Source: Opisthocomus hoazin
Taxonomy: Eukaryota; Chordata; Aves; Opisthocomiformes; Opisthocomidae
Length of the DNA stretch: 64,000 nucleotides
NCBI RefSeq assembly: GCF_030867145.1
Contig: NC_134415.1
Location: 13,990,417-14,054,416, forward strand
Reading direction: 5' to 3'
Shown here piece after piece: positions 47,901-61,000 of this stretch (position 1 is its first letter; each line of letters starts with the position of its first letter). The translations under genes and the position numbers were made by a program. The notes beneath the pieces were generated by a model, which saw only the letters and a list, made by a program, of their open reading frames with translations, made no database searches and was not told the origin of the DNA.

Positions 47901-48367
47901 TCTAACCTGTAGTAAACACACATTTTGAGCAACAGTTATCAGTACTTTTACAGTTCTGCTTAATTACTCAATTACTCTCTGTTGGTCCTTACATGTCTTG
48001 TCTCTGTTTAAAGACAGAGTTCCTAAAATTCACTGGGCATGCTCTGCAAGTAATGGTCTTTGCTTGGGCCAGGGTCTCCAGCTCAGGGGGTGTGAATTTT
48101 TAGTGTTATAATGAGGGTAGTTCAACTAATGGTACATGAATTCTCAGTTCTGCTGCCAAGTTTGCATCAGACAGAAAACGTTCTGATTAACTGTCCTTCT
48201 CAAGGTCCAGTTGCTCCAGCATAACACTTGGTTAAAGATACCGAATGTTTGCTGTTCTGACAGGGAGTGATTCAGTGTCCTCGGTTAAGCAGGTCTGTAG
48301 CCATAAGATGTTTCTTATCTGGAACACTGGCTGCTATTCAACAGCTATTAATCAGCCAAGTCTCAGA

Positions 48368-48419
48368 GTTTGTCTTTAACATGTCGGGTACCAGTTTGTC
48401 TTTAACATCTCGGGTACCT
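48368..48419. repeat. 26-bp tandem duplication
   Basis: Two adjoining copies of a 26-base unit, GTTTGTCTTTAACAT followed by G/CTCGGGTACC and A/T. They differ at two positions. Confidence 0.85.
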
Positions 48420-49720
48420 GTTGTCCCTTCCTGGGGAAGGGGTACAGTGTGCTTCCCAAAAGTCCTTGAAATGAGTCGGGGGGGTGTGTGTGTGTCTTAG
48501 TGGCCTGTCAACCCCAACTGTGCAAGGCTGGTTGCTGCCTTGCACAAGCGCTTTACTTGGTGGATTCTGCAGGCTGGCACCCTGCCTCTGCAGGGTTCTG
48601 CTCATCTGCCACAGTCGCTTATCAAGATGAGAAAGCTCCCAAAGCACAATACCAGATTTAGGAGTTTGCTTAATCGACACGTCTCTGTCTCTGTTCCTCA
48701 AGGCAGATGTTTGAGACAGTTGCTCACTTTCGTCTGGGGCCTTACACCACTCCAAACTGATCTGGTTGTCTTAGGTCACTGCAAATCTTACGTGGCTGCT
48801 CCAAGTTCAGTGGGTACTGTTTTTGTACTAGTATCTATTTATGCAGTTTAACTCTGTGGGGTAAACCTTTTCAGACAAACATTAAAATTAATCTGAATGT
48901 GCAGGATTTATTGTTTCAAAACTGTTTACAATGTTGGTTTAAATTTGCCAAATACATTTGCCCAGGAAAGAAAATAGTATTAGGCTTACATCTATACTAG
49001 AAAATAATGTGGCACAATAGAAGCAGAACTGAAATGCAAACTAATTGATGATGAGGGTGTGATATCTGCACTACATGTTTTGGCAGGTTTTACTTTGGAC
49101 TAGTCCTAGTCTGATACACGGACTGAATGCCCCTTAGTTACTGGAAGGTGTTGGGTGTGGTGCTGAAGATGATCTTTCAGGTTTTTTTCCGAAAGACTTC
49201 CCGCTTATTCTTTCTGAAACCTCTGCCTGATCTGAAGCAAAGCACAGTAAACAATGATACTTGGAAGATCTACTTCAAAACCACTTTTGAACCAAACTAG
49301 GTGCATCCTATGTACTGGAAGCCTGCTGGAAGAAGAGTGTGGCTTCTTCTGGTAACTGCAAATGAAGGCATTCAAGATGTTAATACCAACATAAAATATA
49401 TATATATTTTTTTTTCTTCTAGATTCCACGTAAACCAGTATGTCCTTTGCCTTTGAGAAGACTATCTTGAGAAATGTGCCAGAGGGTGTTTGGGGGTGAA
49501 TTTTTTAGTTTTTCCTATGGAATTTTCTGCTTTGTGTAGACAATTATATACTGAAGAATGGTGTGGTGATGTTCTTTCTTATTATCTGAGTGTCACAACC
49601 ATCAAGAAACAGTCATTTTTGCTGCTCGCTCTCTGTGACTTTCTCATACAAAGTGTTAGAGTTAAAATCAGAGCAACAGCAGTTGGATAGACCAATATGT
49701 GAATACTGTTGTCTTTCAAG

Positions 49721-50374
49721 TGTTCATGACCTGACTGAACATGACCCAGCAGTGTGCATTCACAGCCCAAAAGACCAACTGTATCCTGGGCTGCATCAAA
49801 AGCAGTGTGGCCAGCAGGTTGAGGGGAGGGGATTCTGCCCCTCTGCTCTGGTGAGACCCTACCTCGAGTCCTGTGTCCAGCTCTGGAGCCCCCAGCACAG
49901 GAAAGACATGGACCTGTTGGAGCAGGTCCAGAGGAGGCCACAAAAGTGATCAGAGCGCTGGAACACCTCTCCTATGCAGAAAGGCTGGGAGAGTTGGGGC
50001 TGTTCAGGCTGGAGAAGAGAAGGCTGCAGGCAGACCTTAGAGCAGCCTGCCAGTACCTGGAAGGGGCCTACAAGAAAACTGCAGAGGGACTGCTTACAAG
50101 GGCCTGGAGAGATAGGACAAGAGCTAATGGCTTTAAACTGAAAAAGGGTAGATGTACACTGGATATAAGGAAGAAATTCTTTACTGTGAGGGCGGTGAGG
50201 CACTGGCACAGGTTGCTCAAAAAAGCTGGGGATGGCCCTTCCCTGGCAGTGTTCAAGGCCAGGTTGCATGGGGCTGTGAGCAACCTGGTCTGGTGGAAGG
50301 TGTCCCTGCCCATGGCAGGGGGGTGGAACTGGAAGATTTTTAAGCTCCCCTCCAACCCAAACCATTCTATGATT
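49721..50374 (+). mobile_element. CR1 LINE fragment of an older subfamily
   Basis: Collinear with the CR1 ORF2 C-terminus and 3' end. It includes CTGGGCTGCATCAAAAGCAG, AGTGTGGCCAGCAGGTTGAGG, GAGCCCCCAGCACAGGAAAGAC and the terminal CCAACCCAAACCATTCTATGATTC. The ORF2 tail is open over 49946-50443, with ALEHLSYAERLGEL and FRLEKRRLQADL. Its sequence differs clearly from the 46943 and 57606 type (ATTCTATG against ATTCTGTG terminal units), so it belongs to another subfamily. Confidence 0.9.
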
Positions 50375-52369
50375 CCTCTGACACAAACAGAATGTGGAGT
50401 TTTCATGAGGATTTGCTGTTGGGAGCTGCTGAAAATGTGTTGAATGAAATGAATATTTAGAGATTCTGCTTGGGAATGGGTAAACAAATGTTTTGTATAT
50501 TTATTCAACTGGAAAAACCTGTCAGATTAATGAAATGTGTTACTTCTTTCGAGTTCTCGTATTGACCTTACAGGTAAGAGGAATGACTCTAAGGGCACTG
50601 TTACTTGAGGTAAATTTGACTGACAAGTCTGGATTAGTAAGGAAGAAAAGGACTACCTAGTGCAAGACATGAGTTTCCAATACCTTCATCCATTTAAAAC
50701 TATTTTTCCTCTCGGTATAATTTAGACAGCACCTTTGTAAGTAACCCCAAATCATAACTGTTCCCCTGTTAATGGGGAAAAAGTAAAGATACTAAAATGT
50801 TCAATTTTTCATTGAAAAAAACAAAAAAGGTCCCACAAATGAAATCAAGTGGCAAGAATGACAGACAGGAATGATCTGTGTAGGTTTTGTGAATGTGTGT
50901 GGTGCTGTCCTCATAAAATTTTTTCTTCTGCTCTCTAGAAATTCTTTTCTAACAATAAGGAATGTGGGTAACTGACTCTTTGGGAGAGTAACAGTTAATA
51001 CTTTGCTGTCACAGGAGGGAATATTTCTGTGGTCAACTTCTCAGGATAAGGTGATTTGGACTGACTTTGTTAATGCATCACAACATCACAGTAATTTTGT
51101 GTTATTGTCAAGTGCTGCTGGAAGCCAACAAGGAGGATAGTATCTGGAAACAGAACAAAAGGTGGAAAAAACCCGACATGAACAAAAAGAATAAGACTCA
51201 CTTGAGGGAGCTTGCATTTGTATCTGGTTTTACAGGGCAGTGAAATTATACTGCTTACTGAACATGATTTTGATTGTGACTGTGTTAACAATTCCTGTTA
51301 TCATAAAAGTGTGTTTTAATGCATTATGGAAACTAGTACTGGACCTTTTGAAGATTTAAGTGCTTTTTTGTTCTAGGCTACAGAAATGTTTCTTACAAAA
51401 ACAGAACAAGAAGGGCAAGAAAAAAGGAAATGAACAAGGATTTAGTAATGCTGGAAGTGGTTGGTGTTAGAAGAGAAAACTTGGATTTTTTTGGAAGCAG
51501 CTCCTGCAATGAACAGATTGTCTCATTTAAAGAACAGCAGATATGTCATGGAGGAACTCCTCAAACTTAGTTTTGCCCGTTTCTTGCCATAGGTTTTGTT
51601 GTCTTTCCTTGTCCTATTACCAGACATATTTGGATAAGAGCAAAGCATATCGTTTAGGTTTCAGTTAAGTTTATGTATTCCCCAAGAAAGAGTTTTAATT
51701 CAAGTAAAAGTAATTATTCCTTATAGTGGGTGCTAGGCTACCTGACAGTGATAAGGGTGATAAGAAAAATATTGTGACTCAGGAGACAAGCAACCTGTGA
51801 TGACTTGCTGCTAGTTTTGTAACCTCAGGATCCCACTTTTGGTTAGTCTTGCTGGGTGCAGTAGTCATCGGTTAAGCTGCCAATAAAAAACCCCACTATC
51901 CCCTTCTGTTCGGTGCAGTGAGATTCAAGTGAAAAGCAATTCCTACTGTCTGACGTAGATCCTGTATATGTGTGAATATCATGGACTGCTAGGTTGAAAT
52001 GCCAGGTGCTTTTTGGGACAGATGAGAGAGAAGATTGGACTTTGTGGAGTAAATCAGGAAATACATTTCCATAAATAGAAATATAATTTTTTTCTAGGGA
52101 TATGTGGGTGCCTGGGTTTTAGTCTGACATCTGGAGAAAGAAATGAACTGAAGAAAGTGACAAGGGTTTAAACCTTCTCCAAGTTATGGAGATGGTGGGG
52201 AGGGATGTTAGTGTGTGATGGGGTAGTGCTTGAAAGGATTTTTATATGCCTCCTCTCAAAGGCCTGGATCTAGTGCTGTTTGATGTCCACAGCTTCTAGT
52301 GAATCCTGTGGGCTTGAATCAAGTTTTCTTTGACTGTAGCTATATCTGAGTGTGCATCTATAGAAATGA
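50375..52369. other. Non-coding host DNA
   Basis: AT-rich. It holds the candidate terminal exon at 51377-51470 and nothing else recognisable. Confidence 0.45.
51377..51470 (+). other. Candidate terminal host exon
   Basis: Preceded by a pyrimidine-rich acceptor (GCTTTTTTGTTCTAG, ending 51376). After one base, a frame reads LQKCFLQKQNKKGKKKG and continues to 30 codons, ending in TAG at 51468-51470. Its starting phase fits the two leftover bases of the 16059-16099 candidate. A second frame is also open across the same stretch, which weakens the case. A lysine-rich C-terminus is common, and I do not recognise the protein. Confidence 0.22.
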
Positions 52370-53015
52370 GTCTTCTGCCAGCCCTGCTCGCGGTGCCTTG
52401 GTCTGCATCATTGCCTGGTCACAGGCTGAACAAGCTGGGTGTCTCTGGGAGGAAGCTCAGCTGCAAGCTGTGTGCCAGGACAGCCCCCGTGGGTACCGGC
52501 AGGTGTTCAGGTCCCTGGGGCCACAGTGGAGCCCTGGTAGAGGCTGTGGTACGAGGGATTTATCATGCAGATCTGCTGCCTCTGGGCTGTGCTGCTCCCA
52601 AAGGTGGACACGACCTGCACGGCAGCCTTAGGTGAAGTCATGTTGGCTAATAAAGCTCTAATTGGGGTCCTGGGGCCTCCCCCCACCCTGCCTACGCCAT
52701 CAGCCCCTGCCCCAGTAACACCATAGCAGAGCTGATCTCCAACTCCCCACAGCCCTGTCCTGTCTGGCCATGGCCCCGCTGAGTGGGGCCCACCCATGGG
52801 CCCATGTCCTGGCCTGGCACTAGGGATGTGTCTGATGCCAGGGCTGCCTGTTGCCCCCTGGCTGGGGCAGTGAAGACGGGTCCTGGCTCCAGCACCATGG
52901 CCCGAGGGAGCCATCAACCTCTGTGGTGCTATGATAGCCCTTCAGAGTCAGAGGGATGGGCCTCGGTGGTGTCTGGAGACTGGCGGTTAGTAGGTGGTCC
53001 TTGGTGCTGCTAGCC
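52370..53015. other. GC-rich island of unknown nature
   Basis: About 650 bases clearly richer in G and C than the surrounding AT-rich DNA. It is dominated by CCCTG/CAGGG-type words and poor in CpG, so it is not a typical CpG-island promoter. An AATAAA sits at about 52650 (GGCTAATAAAGCTC). Overlapping frames of 70-136 codons exist on both strands without a recognisable domain. It could be an old GC-rich transposon, an LTR or a pseudogene fragment. Confidence 0.5.
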
Positions 53016-56000
53016 TTCTTCACCAATTTGGTGGAGAGATATAACTGGTAAATCATTTACTCTTGTAGTTTGTATGCTTTCTTTTCAGTGTGCAGGCATC
53101 TCCAGATTAATGTATTTTATCTTAATTGCCTGGTATTAAAAAATTCATTCCTGTTCTTACCTTCCATAAGCTATCTCTTCATCCCTGAAGAAAGCCGGCT
53201 GATCACCTCTTTTTGTCCTCTTCCCTGTCCTTCTCTTTTTCAACCTTGTTGTTATTTTGTGAAGTTGACTTGCTTGGGACACTTTCTTAAAAGCACAAAC
53301 TTTGCAGCATAGGGAATCCATGCATCTCCTTTGCTGTGCCTGCCACTCAATAGTTAAGTGGTCCAGAGAACTAAATCTCTTTTGGTGTCTGCTCATTGTC
53401 AGCTCTTATTTGGTGCTCGGTTCATTCAGAGGAATTTAGATGGGAAAAGCCAGTGGACAAATGGATCATCAGTTTGAAGGAAAAGTTGGATTAGTATAAA
53501 AGGGAGCATTTGCCAAAAGTCTCCCCTGAGGTGACAGTGGGTTTAACATTGCGTGTACTGTGATTTTGCTGTGCTGACTGTGTTTGTGACAGCATGCAGA
53601 CAGCTCAGCTGTGGAGAGGCACTTCTCGCCCAGTGCAAAGTGGCTGTGAAAGCTATAATTGGTGGTTTATACTCCATACTGGTAAATGGCCTTTGCTAGG
53701 ATGCTGAAAGGCGTTTCCATGATGCTAACCATAGGCAAACCCATTTTCGAGGTGCCATTTTTACCTGTCTGTTATTCACTAGCCAGTATTCTTAAAAAAT
53801 CAAAAGTGTCTATGCTATTTCACGCTCTTAATACCATGTAACTGCTCTACTGTTTGGAGAACTTGCTGGGGGTGTGGGAGATCCTGGTTCATTCCACCAC
53901 TCATCTGTGAGAATATTGTTCTTTTCCAGGAAAGTGTCACTAATGTTATGCCCAAGGATTATTTTGGAAAGTGGGTTCTCTGCACTACCTGCTAATGACG
54001 CTGCAGTGGGCTAGAGCAATAAAGAAATTTGATTATGCATCTCTACTCCTGCAAATGTTTCTGTTGTTAATAAGATAGCAGCAGCAGAGATGGACACCCT
54101 TTGACATTACCTTCTTGGTGAGGGGCAGAGTCGGGGAAGATAGACTACTGTAAAAATTTGGTTTGTAAATGGTGCCTTGAAGACTAGCGCATCACTTCCA
54201 AAACAGCATTTTGTGTAAGCTGCCCCACAGAAGTTCATTTTAAGTTAATAATTTTTTATTTTCTGCTTTTTCTTTTGTTTGGTATGCCTGCGGAATCAGT
54301 TCCTTGCAAAGCTGTTGTCCACAGTAAGGTATACCTTTTGGATAAACCTCCAGAAAGTATTCTATCAGAATTTAACACTCCATCTCGAGAGTGGAAGGAC
54401 CTGGCTGAGGACAGGCTGTGTGCTTGCCAAATACTTTTCAAAGCAGTCTTGACTTCATGGTTGTCCTATACTTCCAGCCTAAACTAAATCCAGGAACAAA
54501 GGGTTCTAGGGATGCATAGGGCAGAATTTTCTCTCTCGACCCCTCTCACCTCCAGTAAGTAAAGCTTTCTTTCAGTTTTTATTTATTGAACATTCTATCA
54601 TTTAAATGTTTAATAAAGTTGTTATTTCACCAATGATCCATTTTGTAATACAAAGTTGCTCTAAATCCTGTGCTTGCAGTTGTGGAGTGTGGCTCACTTC
54701 ACTTTCACAGACTCTTACAGCATGCTAGAATGCACTTCCAAATGTGGTAAAGAGAAAAGGCCCTGAAAGGAAACAGCTTACATGGGTTTAAATTTAGAGC
54801 CTTATATAAAATGTAAGCAGGACCCTGGACAACAGATACAATGACCTAGAAGATGCTAAATCCTAGTCATATAGGAAGAAAGCATGTATGATGTGAAAGA
54901 CTCCGGAGTTTTCCTGTGGCCACTGAATATTGTACAGCTGCCCTTCCCTTAAAAACAAATGGATTTCCATGTTAGCATGTTTGCTCTAGAAAAAAAAAAA
55001 GCTGCTTTTTCTTTGACTTTCTAAAGAGAGCTTTGTGTGTTGTTCCACGAGGCTTTTCTCTTCATCACTGATATGTGTTTTGCCTCTACTTTGATATAGT
55101 TTAATTGTCACTTTCTTCCTTTCCTATAAATATGGATGTTTACATGAACATATTTCACCCATTTTTAAGCAGCATTTTTGTGTTCTTGATGATAACAAGA
55201 CGGCAAGCTGTGATATGTGTGTTTTTCTAGAGACACAAAGAGTTTATAATGACTGATTATTATAATTTGTGTGTGTGTTTTTGATGCTATTGTAGCTTTC
55301 CTGGCAGATGTCGTGCCTGCTGTGTGTTCCTAGTTTGTCTGATGAACTGCTAAAGCTACTGGACACTCAGCAGTAAGTCTGGCATCCCACAATGCATTAG
55401 TAATAACTTTTTTCAAGATGAAGAGGTTTTAACTGCAGCACACAATCAGTAGCCCACACTGGAAGAAACAAATCAGAAAACCACTGTTCCATAAGCAGAG
55501 AATTGAAAGAGCTGCATAAGTAAAATGACAGACTATTCATTCCACTTTGGAAAGCATGAATAGGATTTTTGATGAAGCTTAATTTTCTTCAAGCTCTTCA
55601 GCCATGGATAAACCATTTAAAACAAAAATAGATGTGTTATGGAGCACTGTGCTCATCACTGTTTATTATTTTGAAAAAGCATGGGTTGTCCTTTGCTAAT
55701 GACAAATAATGAGTTGAATCCTGATCTTACTTTCAGCAGTACAGTAGTGGGATAATTGCCCTGGCTGCAGCGACTTTTCTTCACATTTATGGCATAAAAT
55801 GGAAGGAGGCATCTGGACCAGTGATTTTAATGACTTGCAGATAACAGTGTGTATTCTCTGACACATCACTGAACTGCAGATTTTTAAATTGCTTGGTGTA
55901 ACCTAAATAAACCTTCAGTAAATAAAGTTTTAATTGAAAAGACATATTTTACTGAACAATGACATGCATCACTATTGTTGCCAAATGAGCCTCCCTGGCA

Positions 56001-57605
56001 CCCTCTGGCTTTTGTACTGACTGAAGTCTATTTCACCTTTGAACAAAATGCTTCCTTGAATGATTTGTACTGTCCAGTATGCAGTTCAGCTAAATCTTGG
56101 AGAACTTCCCCGTTTAAAGAGGTCTTAAAACAACCAACCCACAAAACCTGCAAACTCCCAGTGCTTTGCAAGAGAACTTGCAGCCCAAGAATAAGCTCGC
56201 AGGCCAGCGAGTTGAGCTGGCTGGGGATGTTGTTGACTGAAGGCAATGCTTTAATGCTGGGTATTGAGTCTGCCTCGACTCTTTCTGGGCACTGTCCTGC
56301 TGTACAAATAGCCATGTTCACTTCAGGGAGCCTTTTATGGAGTCAGCTCCATTGATGTTATAAGAATCTCACCTTTTATTAGATAAATGACAAACTACTA
56401 AGGGAACATGCAGATCTGTGCTGAATGAGCTGAAGCAGAAGATGGATAGGAACAGAAAAATACAGCCTCCCCTCTTCCTCCTGATTGTTTCTTTTCTTAC
56501 ATATTTATTCTTTGCTGCAATCAAAAGGATGGATGAAAGTCTAAGTCAGCATCTTTTGAAGAACTTGTTAATGAACGTGTAAATTACTGCCTCATTTTTT
56601 TCTGTACTTCTAGCCGTTTTGCAATGTAGTGTGTACACAGCAGAGGAGGTCATAGAAGTCTTGTAACAGCAGACCTGTGTTTTTGGCTAAAATCTGTGCC
56701 TTTTGCTGTATTTTTTAAAGTGCAAGATCATAGGTAGCTGGAAGAGATGTTTCTGAGCACTCATTTTCTAAAGAGCTGATCAAGTGGCCAGGCTGTTAGT
56801 GAATGTTTTTGGAAACTGCTTTGTCTTTACTGTGGTACTTGGCAAATGACAGTACGTCATTTGTTGACTGCTGTCAGTTTGCTGGCTTTCTTTGTTCTCT
56901 GTTGTGGAAGTATCTGTAAAAGAGTGCAAAGGAATATTACGCTACCCTAGTGTAACCAGCAAAAGCCAAGGAAAAAAGTATCATAAACCATTAAAATATT
57001 GTGCCAACAGCTAGTTTAATAGGCTCACACAGCCTAAGAAAGGATGAAATAAACAAATACCTTTCAGGAGGTGAAGGTGGCGAACAGGAAAAAAGATTAT
57101 CTACCTCAGGCTGCTGATCTATTTGGGGAAATAATTTTGCCAGCCCTAGCTTAGGTGGCAGTCACTGGAGTAAATGCTTCATTTATAAGCAGGATTCTGT
57201 TTAAAAGGAAATTGCAAAAATTTTTGAAGACTTGGAGCTGTATTTATTTGTTTTTCGTGCTGGTGTGCCAGATGAAAGATAAGGGAAGTGACACACTGGT
57301 TAATGCTGAAAGAAAATAAAAATACTAGCTAAATAAACATTTGCAAAACTCACAGCAGGAATGCACGATTCAACCACAGATGAATGTGTAATCTGTTGAG
57401 GTAACAGTTGTTCCTGACTGTACTGATATGTTTTGGATCATATTTTGATCCTAATGAGTTGTACTTAATAGCATGAGGCTGTGGCCTGAACTGATGTTTT
57501 TTAATGTTGGTGGAAACACTTCCAGGAAAGAGCCAGTGGGTATCAGATCAACTTTTTCTTTACAGACGGTTTATTTCAATGGCACCACTTAGGAGAACGA
57601 GCTCT
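53016..57605. other. Non-coding host DNA
   Basis: No gene with motif support. The candidate exon at 55296-55372 is listed separately. A 70-codon frame at 54275-54487 and a 126-codon frame at 55975-56355 carry no recognisable motif. Confidence 0.45.
55296..55372 (+). other. Candidate host exon (77 nt)
   Basis: A T/G-rich acceptor ending TATTGTAG (55295) precedes 77 bases that end at a consensus donor GTAAGT (55373). Two frames contain stops. The third is open, 25 codons plus two bases, and includes the helical-looking SLSDELLKLLDTQ. I do not recognise the protein. It could not join 16059-16099 directly, because the phases differ, and it lies beyond the candidate terminal exon, so the three candidates are not one consistent gene model. 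Confidence 0.28.
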
Positions 57606-58048
57606 CACAGAATCACAGAATCACAGAATAGTAGGGGTTGGAAGGGACCTCTGTGGGTCATCTAGTCCAACCCCCCTGCCGAAGCAGGGTCACCTACAGC
57701 AGGCTGCACAGGACCTTGTCCAGGCGGGTCTTGGATGTCTCCAGAGAAGGAGACTCCACAACCTCCCTGGGCAGCCTGTTCCAGTGCTCCGTCACCGTCA
57801 GAGGGAAGAAGTTCTTCCTCATGTTCAGACGGAACTTCCTGTGCCTCAGTTTGTGCCCATTGCCCCTTGTCCTGTCACTGGGCACCACTGAAAAGAGTCT
57901 GGCCCCATCCTCCTGACACCCACCCTTCAGATATTTGTAGGCATTTATAAGGTCCCCTCGCAGCCTTCTCTTCTTCAGGCTGAACAAGTCCAGTTCCCTC
58001 AACCTCTCCTCGTAGGGGAGATGCTCCAGTCCCCTCACCATCCTCTCA
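57606..58048 (-). mobile_element. CR1 LINE, 5'-truncated, ORF2 C-terminus open
   Basis: Reverse orientation. It begins with three CACAGAAT units (the complement of ATTCTGTG), then GGTTGGAAGGGACCTCTGTG. On the minus strand a 115-codon frame (58041 to 57694) is the uninterrupted C-terminal part of CR1 ORF2, with [47 protein letters not shown] and a terminal VLCSLL. It is the best preserved CR1 copy here and matches those at 10082 and 46943. Confidence 0.95.
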
Positions 58049-61000
58049 ATTCATGTCTGCAGCCGCATAAGACTAAAGCTGGCTGTTCTCTTCACTTGTT
58101 TCAGTAGATACAGAGTCCAAACGGGGCTTCCCACCCAGTTATACTCTGAAGCATTGGCCGTTTGAACATCTCTCTTTTCAAGTGAGTAATTCCTTTTGAT
58201 CCTGAGGTTGTCCTCTCAGCTGTAAAGTGGCTCAAAGTGTAGTCTTTTTGTCCTTCTAGGGGAAGCCTGACAATTCCTGTGAACTGGTATAAAAGTGTTT
58301 TTAACATCATTAAGATTTAATAGTGTAAGTGAAAAATGAACACAACCTCTCCGGAGTTTGTATTGGAGACTTTAAATTGTTCACACAAGACACAAGAGTT
58401 TACATGCTCTTGGGCTGACTGTGGTAATAGACGAAGAATGTTGAAACACGTTTGCTTTGTGTTCCTTCTAGGGTGAGTGAAATCCAATAGGTCAGCTGAT
58501 CTTGTGAACAGAAATCCCCTAGGATGAATAACCATACCTCAGGAGTTTATACTTTCTTTTGTTGCCTATGTCAACCTAGCAATATATTATTTAATTTACA
58601 CCTAGAATGCATCATTCAAAATAGAAGAACCTGTATTTAAGAGTAAAATTAGATTACCTTCTGATATTTGATCTTCCTGAGAGAGAAACTCTGCTTTGCC
58701 TTGCTTCAAAGACTCTCAAGTAAAAGGGGTGCTGCGTGTATCCTAGGGAGAAATGAAGAGGAAAGGCAGTGCCTTTTCAGCTGCCTCCCCATGTGCCTTG
58801 GGAAGGGCTTTTTCTTCTTGCCTGGTTCCCCCTCTCTTCCCTTAGCTCACAGCAAAGGAAGGTGAGGAGGGTGTAGGAGAGGGAGGAAAATTGCTGAGAT
58901 TCAGTGCTTATGGAATCTGGAAAGTAGAACCAGCTCGTGGGAGAGCCAAGGCAACCCTGAGTTTAGTGGGTGGTGCAGGGCAGCAAGCCAGCCCTGGGAA
59001 AAATGGATTTTGTAAATGCTATTGCTTTTCATTTTGTTGCAGTATGGGGATTGTTGTCCAAAGCTGCACACCATTGCTCAGGCTATGTTGTATAATTACT
59101 TGCTCATGTGGGTTGTTAAATTAGGGCAGAGAAGTAGGATGTGTGTGCACTGGGGTAACAGGAGAAGGGCAAAGAGGAGGAACGTGTGCACAGTTGTATT
59201 TTAAGAATCAGTACTGTCAGTAATGCAAATTCAAAAATAAATGTTTGCATGTAGGCATATCAGAGTGAAAGGATAGTGTTTTGTGGCTCTATCAATGGGC
59301 TAGGTGTAACCTTTTCCATTGGTATTTAAGGTTTGCTCTTCAATACTGCATTGTGCTGCAGGAAGGTTTTGAGAACTGTGTATGGTATGAGTTTATCTAG
59401 TAACTTATTTTTGTTAAAGGAATCTATAAAATAAAAAGAGATGCCCTTGTTACCATGAAAGGACTTCTCAAATTAATTTTATGGTCTTGAACAGATGTTA
59501 TCTATAGATTGCTAAAGCACCAGACAATTTTTTGGTACTATTATCCTTTTGTTATTAAAGAGGAGCAATATGTTTAGTAAACTTGCAAGGTATCCTGCCA
59601 CTCTGTCTTCTGCTTGGTTTTTTTGGTTTTTGTTGGTTTTGTTTTGCAGGTTTTTTTTTTGTTGGATGATTTTTTTTTTGTTTTGTTTTCCAGAAACTTT
59701 CAAAGGAGGGTGAAATTAGGGTCTTGACTAGCTTCTCTAAAAATTTCTCCTGCTGTATTAGAATTGGTCCTAACCTCTGTGTGTTAAATTTCAGACTAAT
59801 ATAAGGTGACTATCTACAGCAGATGTGGTTCTGCATTGATAACTACAATGTGCCTTACTGTGCTGTGATGTTATTTATAGGAGACGTAAACTGGATGAGT
59901 TCTGCAAATACTTGAAAATTACACAGGAAAAAAATTAAAAAGTCAGACTGGAATAGGTCTTTGAGTTCAGTAGCACTGATCCAGCTTACATTCCTGCAAA
60001 CATATTCTGGGGGAACAAAACAGCTCAATTTTTTGACTTCCTCTTTTTCCAAGAGATCACAAATCAAGTCTGATTGTTCCAGTCCCTAGGGCTTAGGTGT
60101 AACTTGTTTTAAAGTCCATTTATTCTGCTTGCAGCGTTGCCTAGCACACTTAGGTAAATGCAAGACGTTGCTCGTGTCTGTGGTGCTGGCATGCTGTTAC
60201 AGAGGTGTCTGTCTGCTTGGCCCAGGACGCTGAGGCACTCTCATACTTTGCAAGATATTTTGCTAGTGTGATGATCATGGTGATTCACTGTAGGGAACAG
60301 ATGTTTTTACACTGTAAGCTTACTTGTTCTGGTTTTAAAAAAAAAATAAATTAGTAATGATTGTTCAAACAGTTTAAAATGTAAAGGGCTCAGTTAAGTA
60401 TGGGAATATCTTCTAAACAGGAAGTATAAGATTAAATTTTTAAATATATTGTCAAAAGGACGTCTCTGGAGTCTCCCCATAGATATTATAAATGAACAAA
60501 ATTACCAAAAATTGAAACCCAGAGCAGAAAGTGGTAAAATTCATTATTCTGAGATAGAAATTTTTTATCTCTTGAAAAATCTTTGCCATATGAACATGTA
60601 AATCTTATAAAATTTCAATATCCTTTCAGTTTGACTTGGGGTCAAACTAACTACTGAACAGAATACTCCCTGTGAGTCGCTGTATGGTCTTTGATCAGTA
60701 AGATTGCAAGAATTATGGAGAAATAAATATGTTTTACAGTAAAATGTGCTAGAGACTGGGTATGTAATTGGGGATAGACTTTTCTAAATGAGATGGTATT
60801 GATAGTACTTGTTCTACCCTTTTCCCTTATATCTGCTTAAAGGTAAACAGTGAAGTGTCCAAGATTTCTGAAGGGCAGCAGTGACCTGTCAGACCATATA
60901 ACATTTGGATAAGTGATCACTGTCCTCTTTGCACTTCAGTTAGATTAACAGATGAACTTGCAAATCATGTCTCTGGAGGGTGTTTTTGGAAAACTAACTA

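Larger units (their letters stand above)
47395..49720. other. Host DNA between two CR1 copies
   Basis: No gene recognised. The left part (47480-47900) may be a reversed solo LTR. A 26-bp tandem duplication lies at 48368-48419, and a short GT run near 48484-48497. Confidence 0.4.

Noticed and set aside
49859..50386. A 175-codon minus-strand frame
   Set aside because: Antisense of a CR1 fragment; CR1 3' regions often leave long antisense frames.
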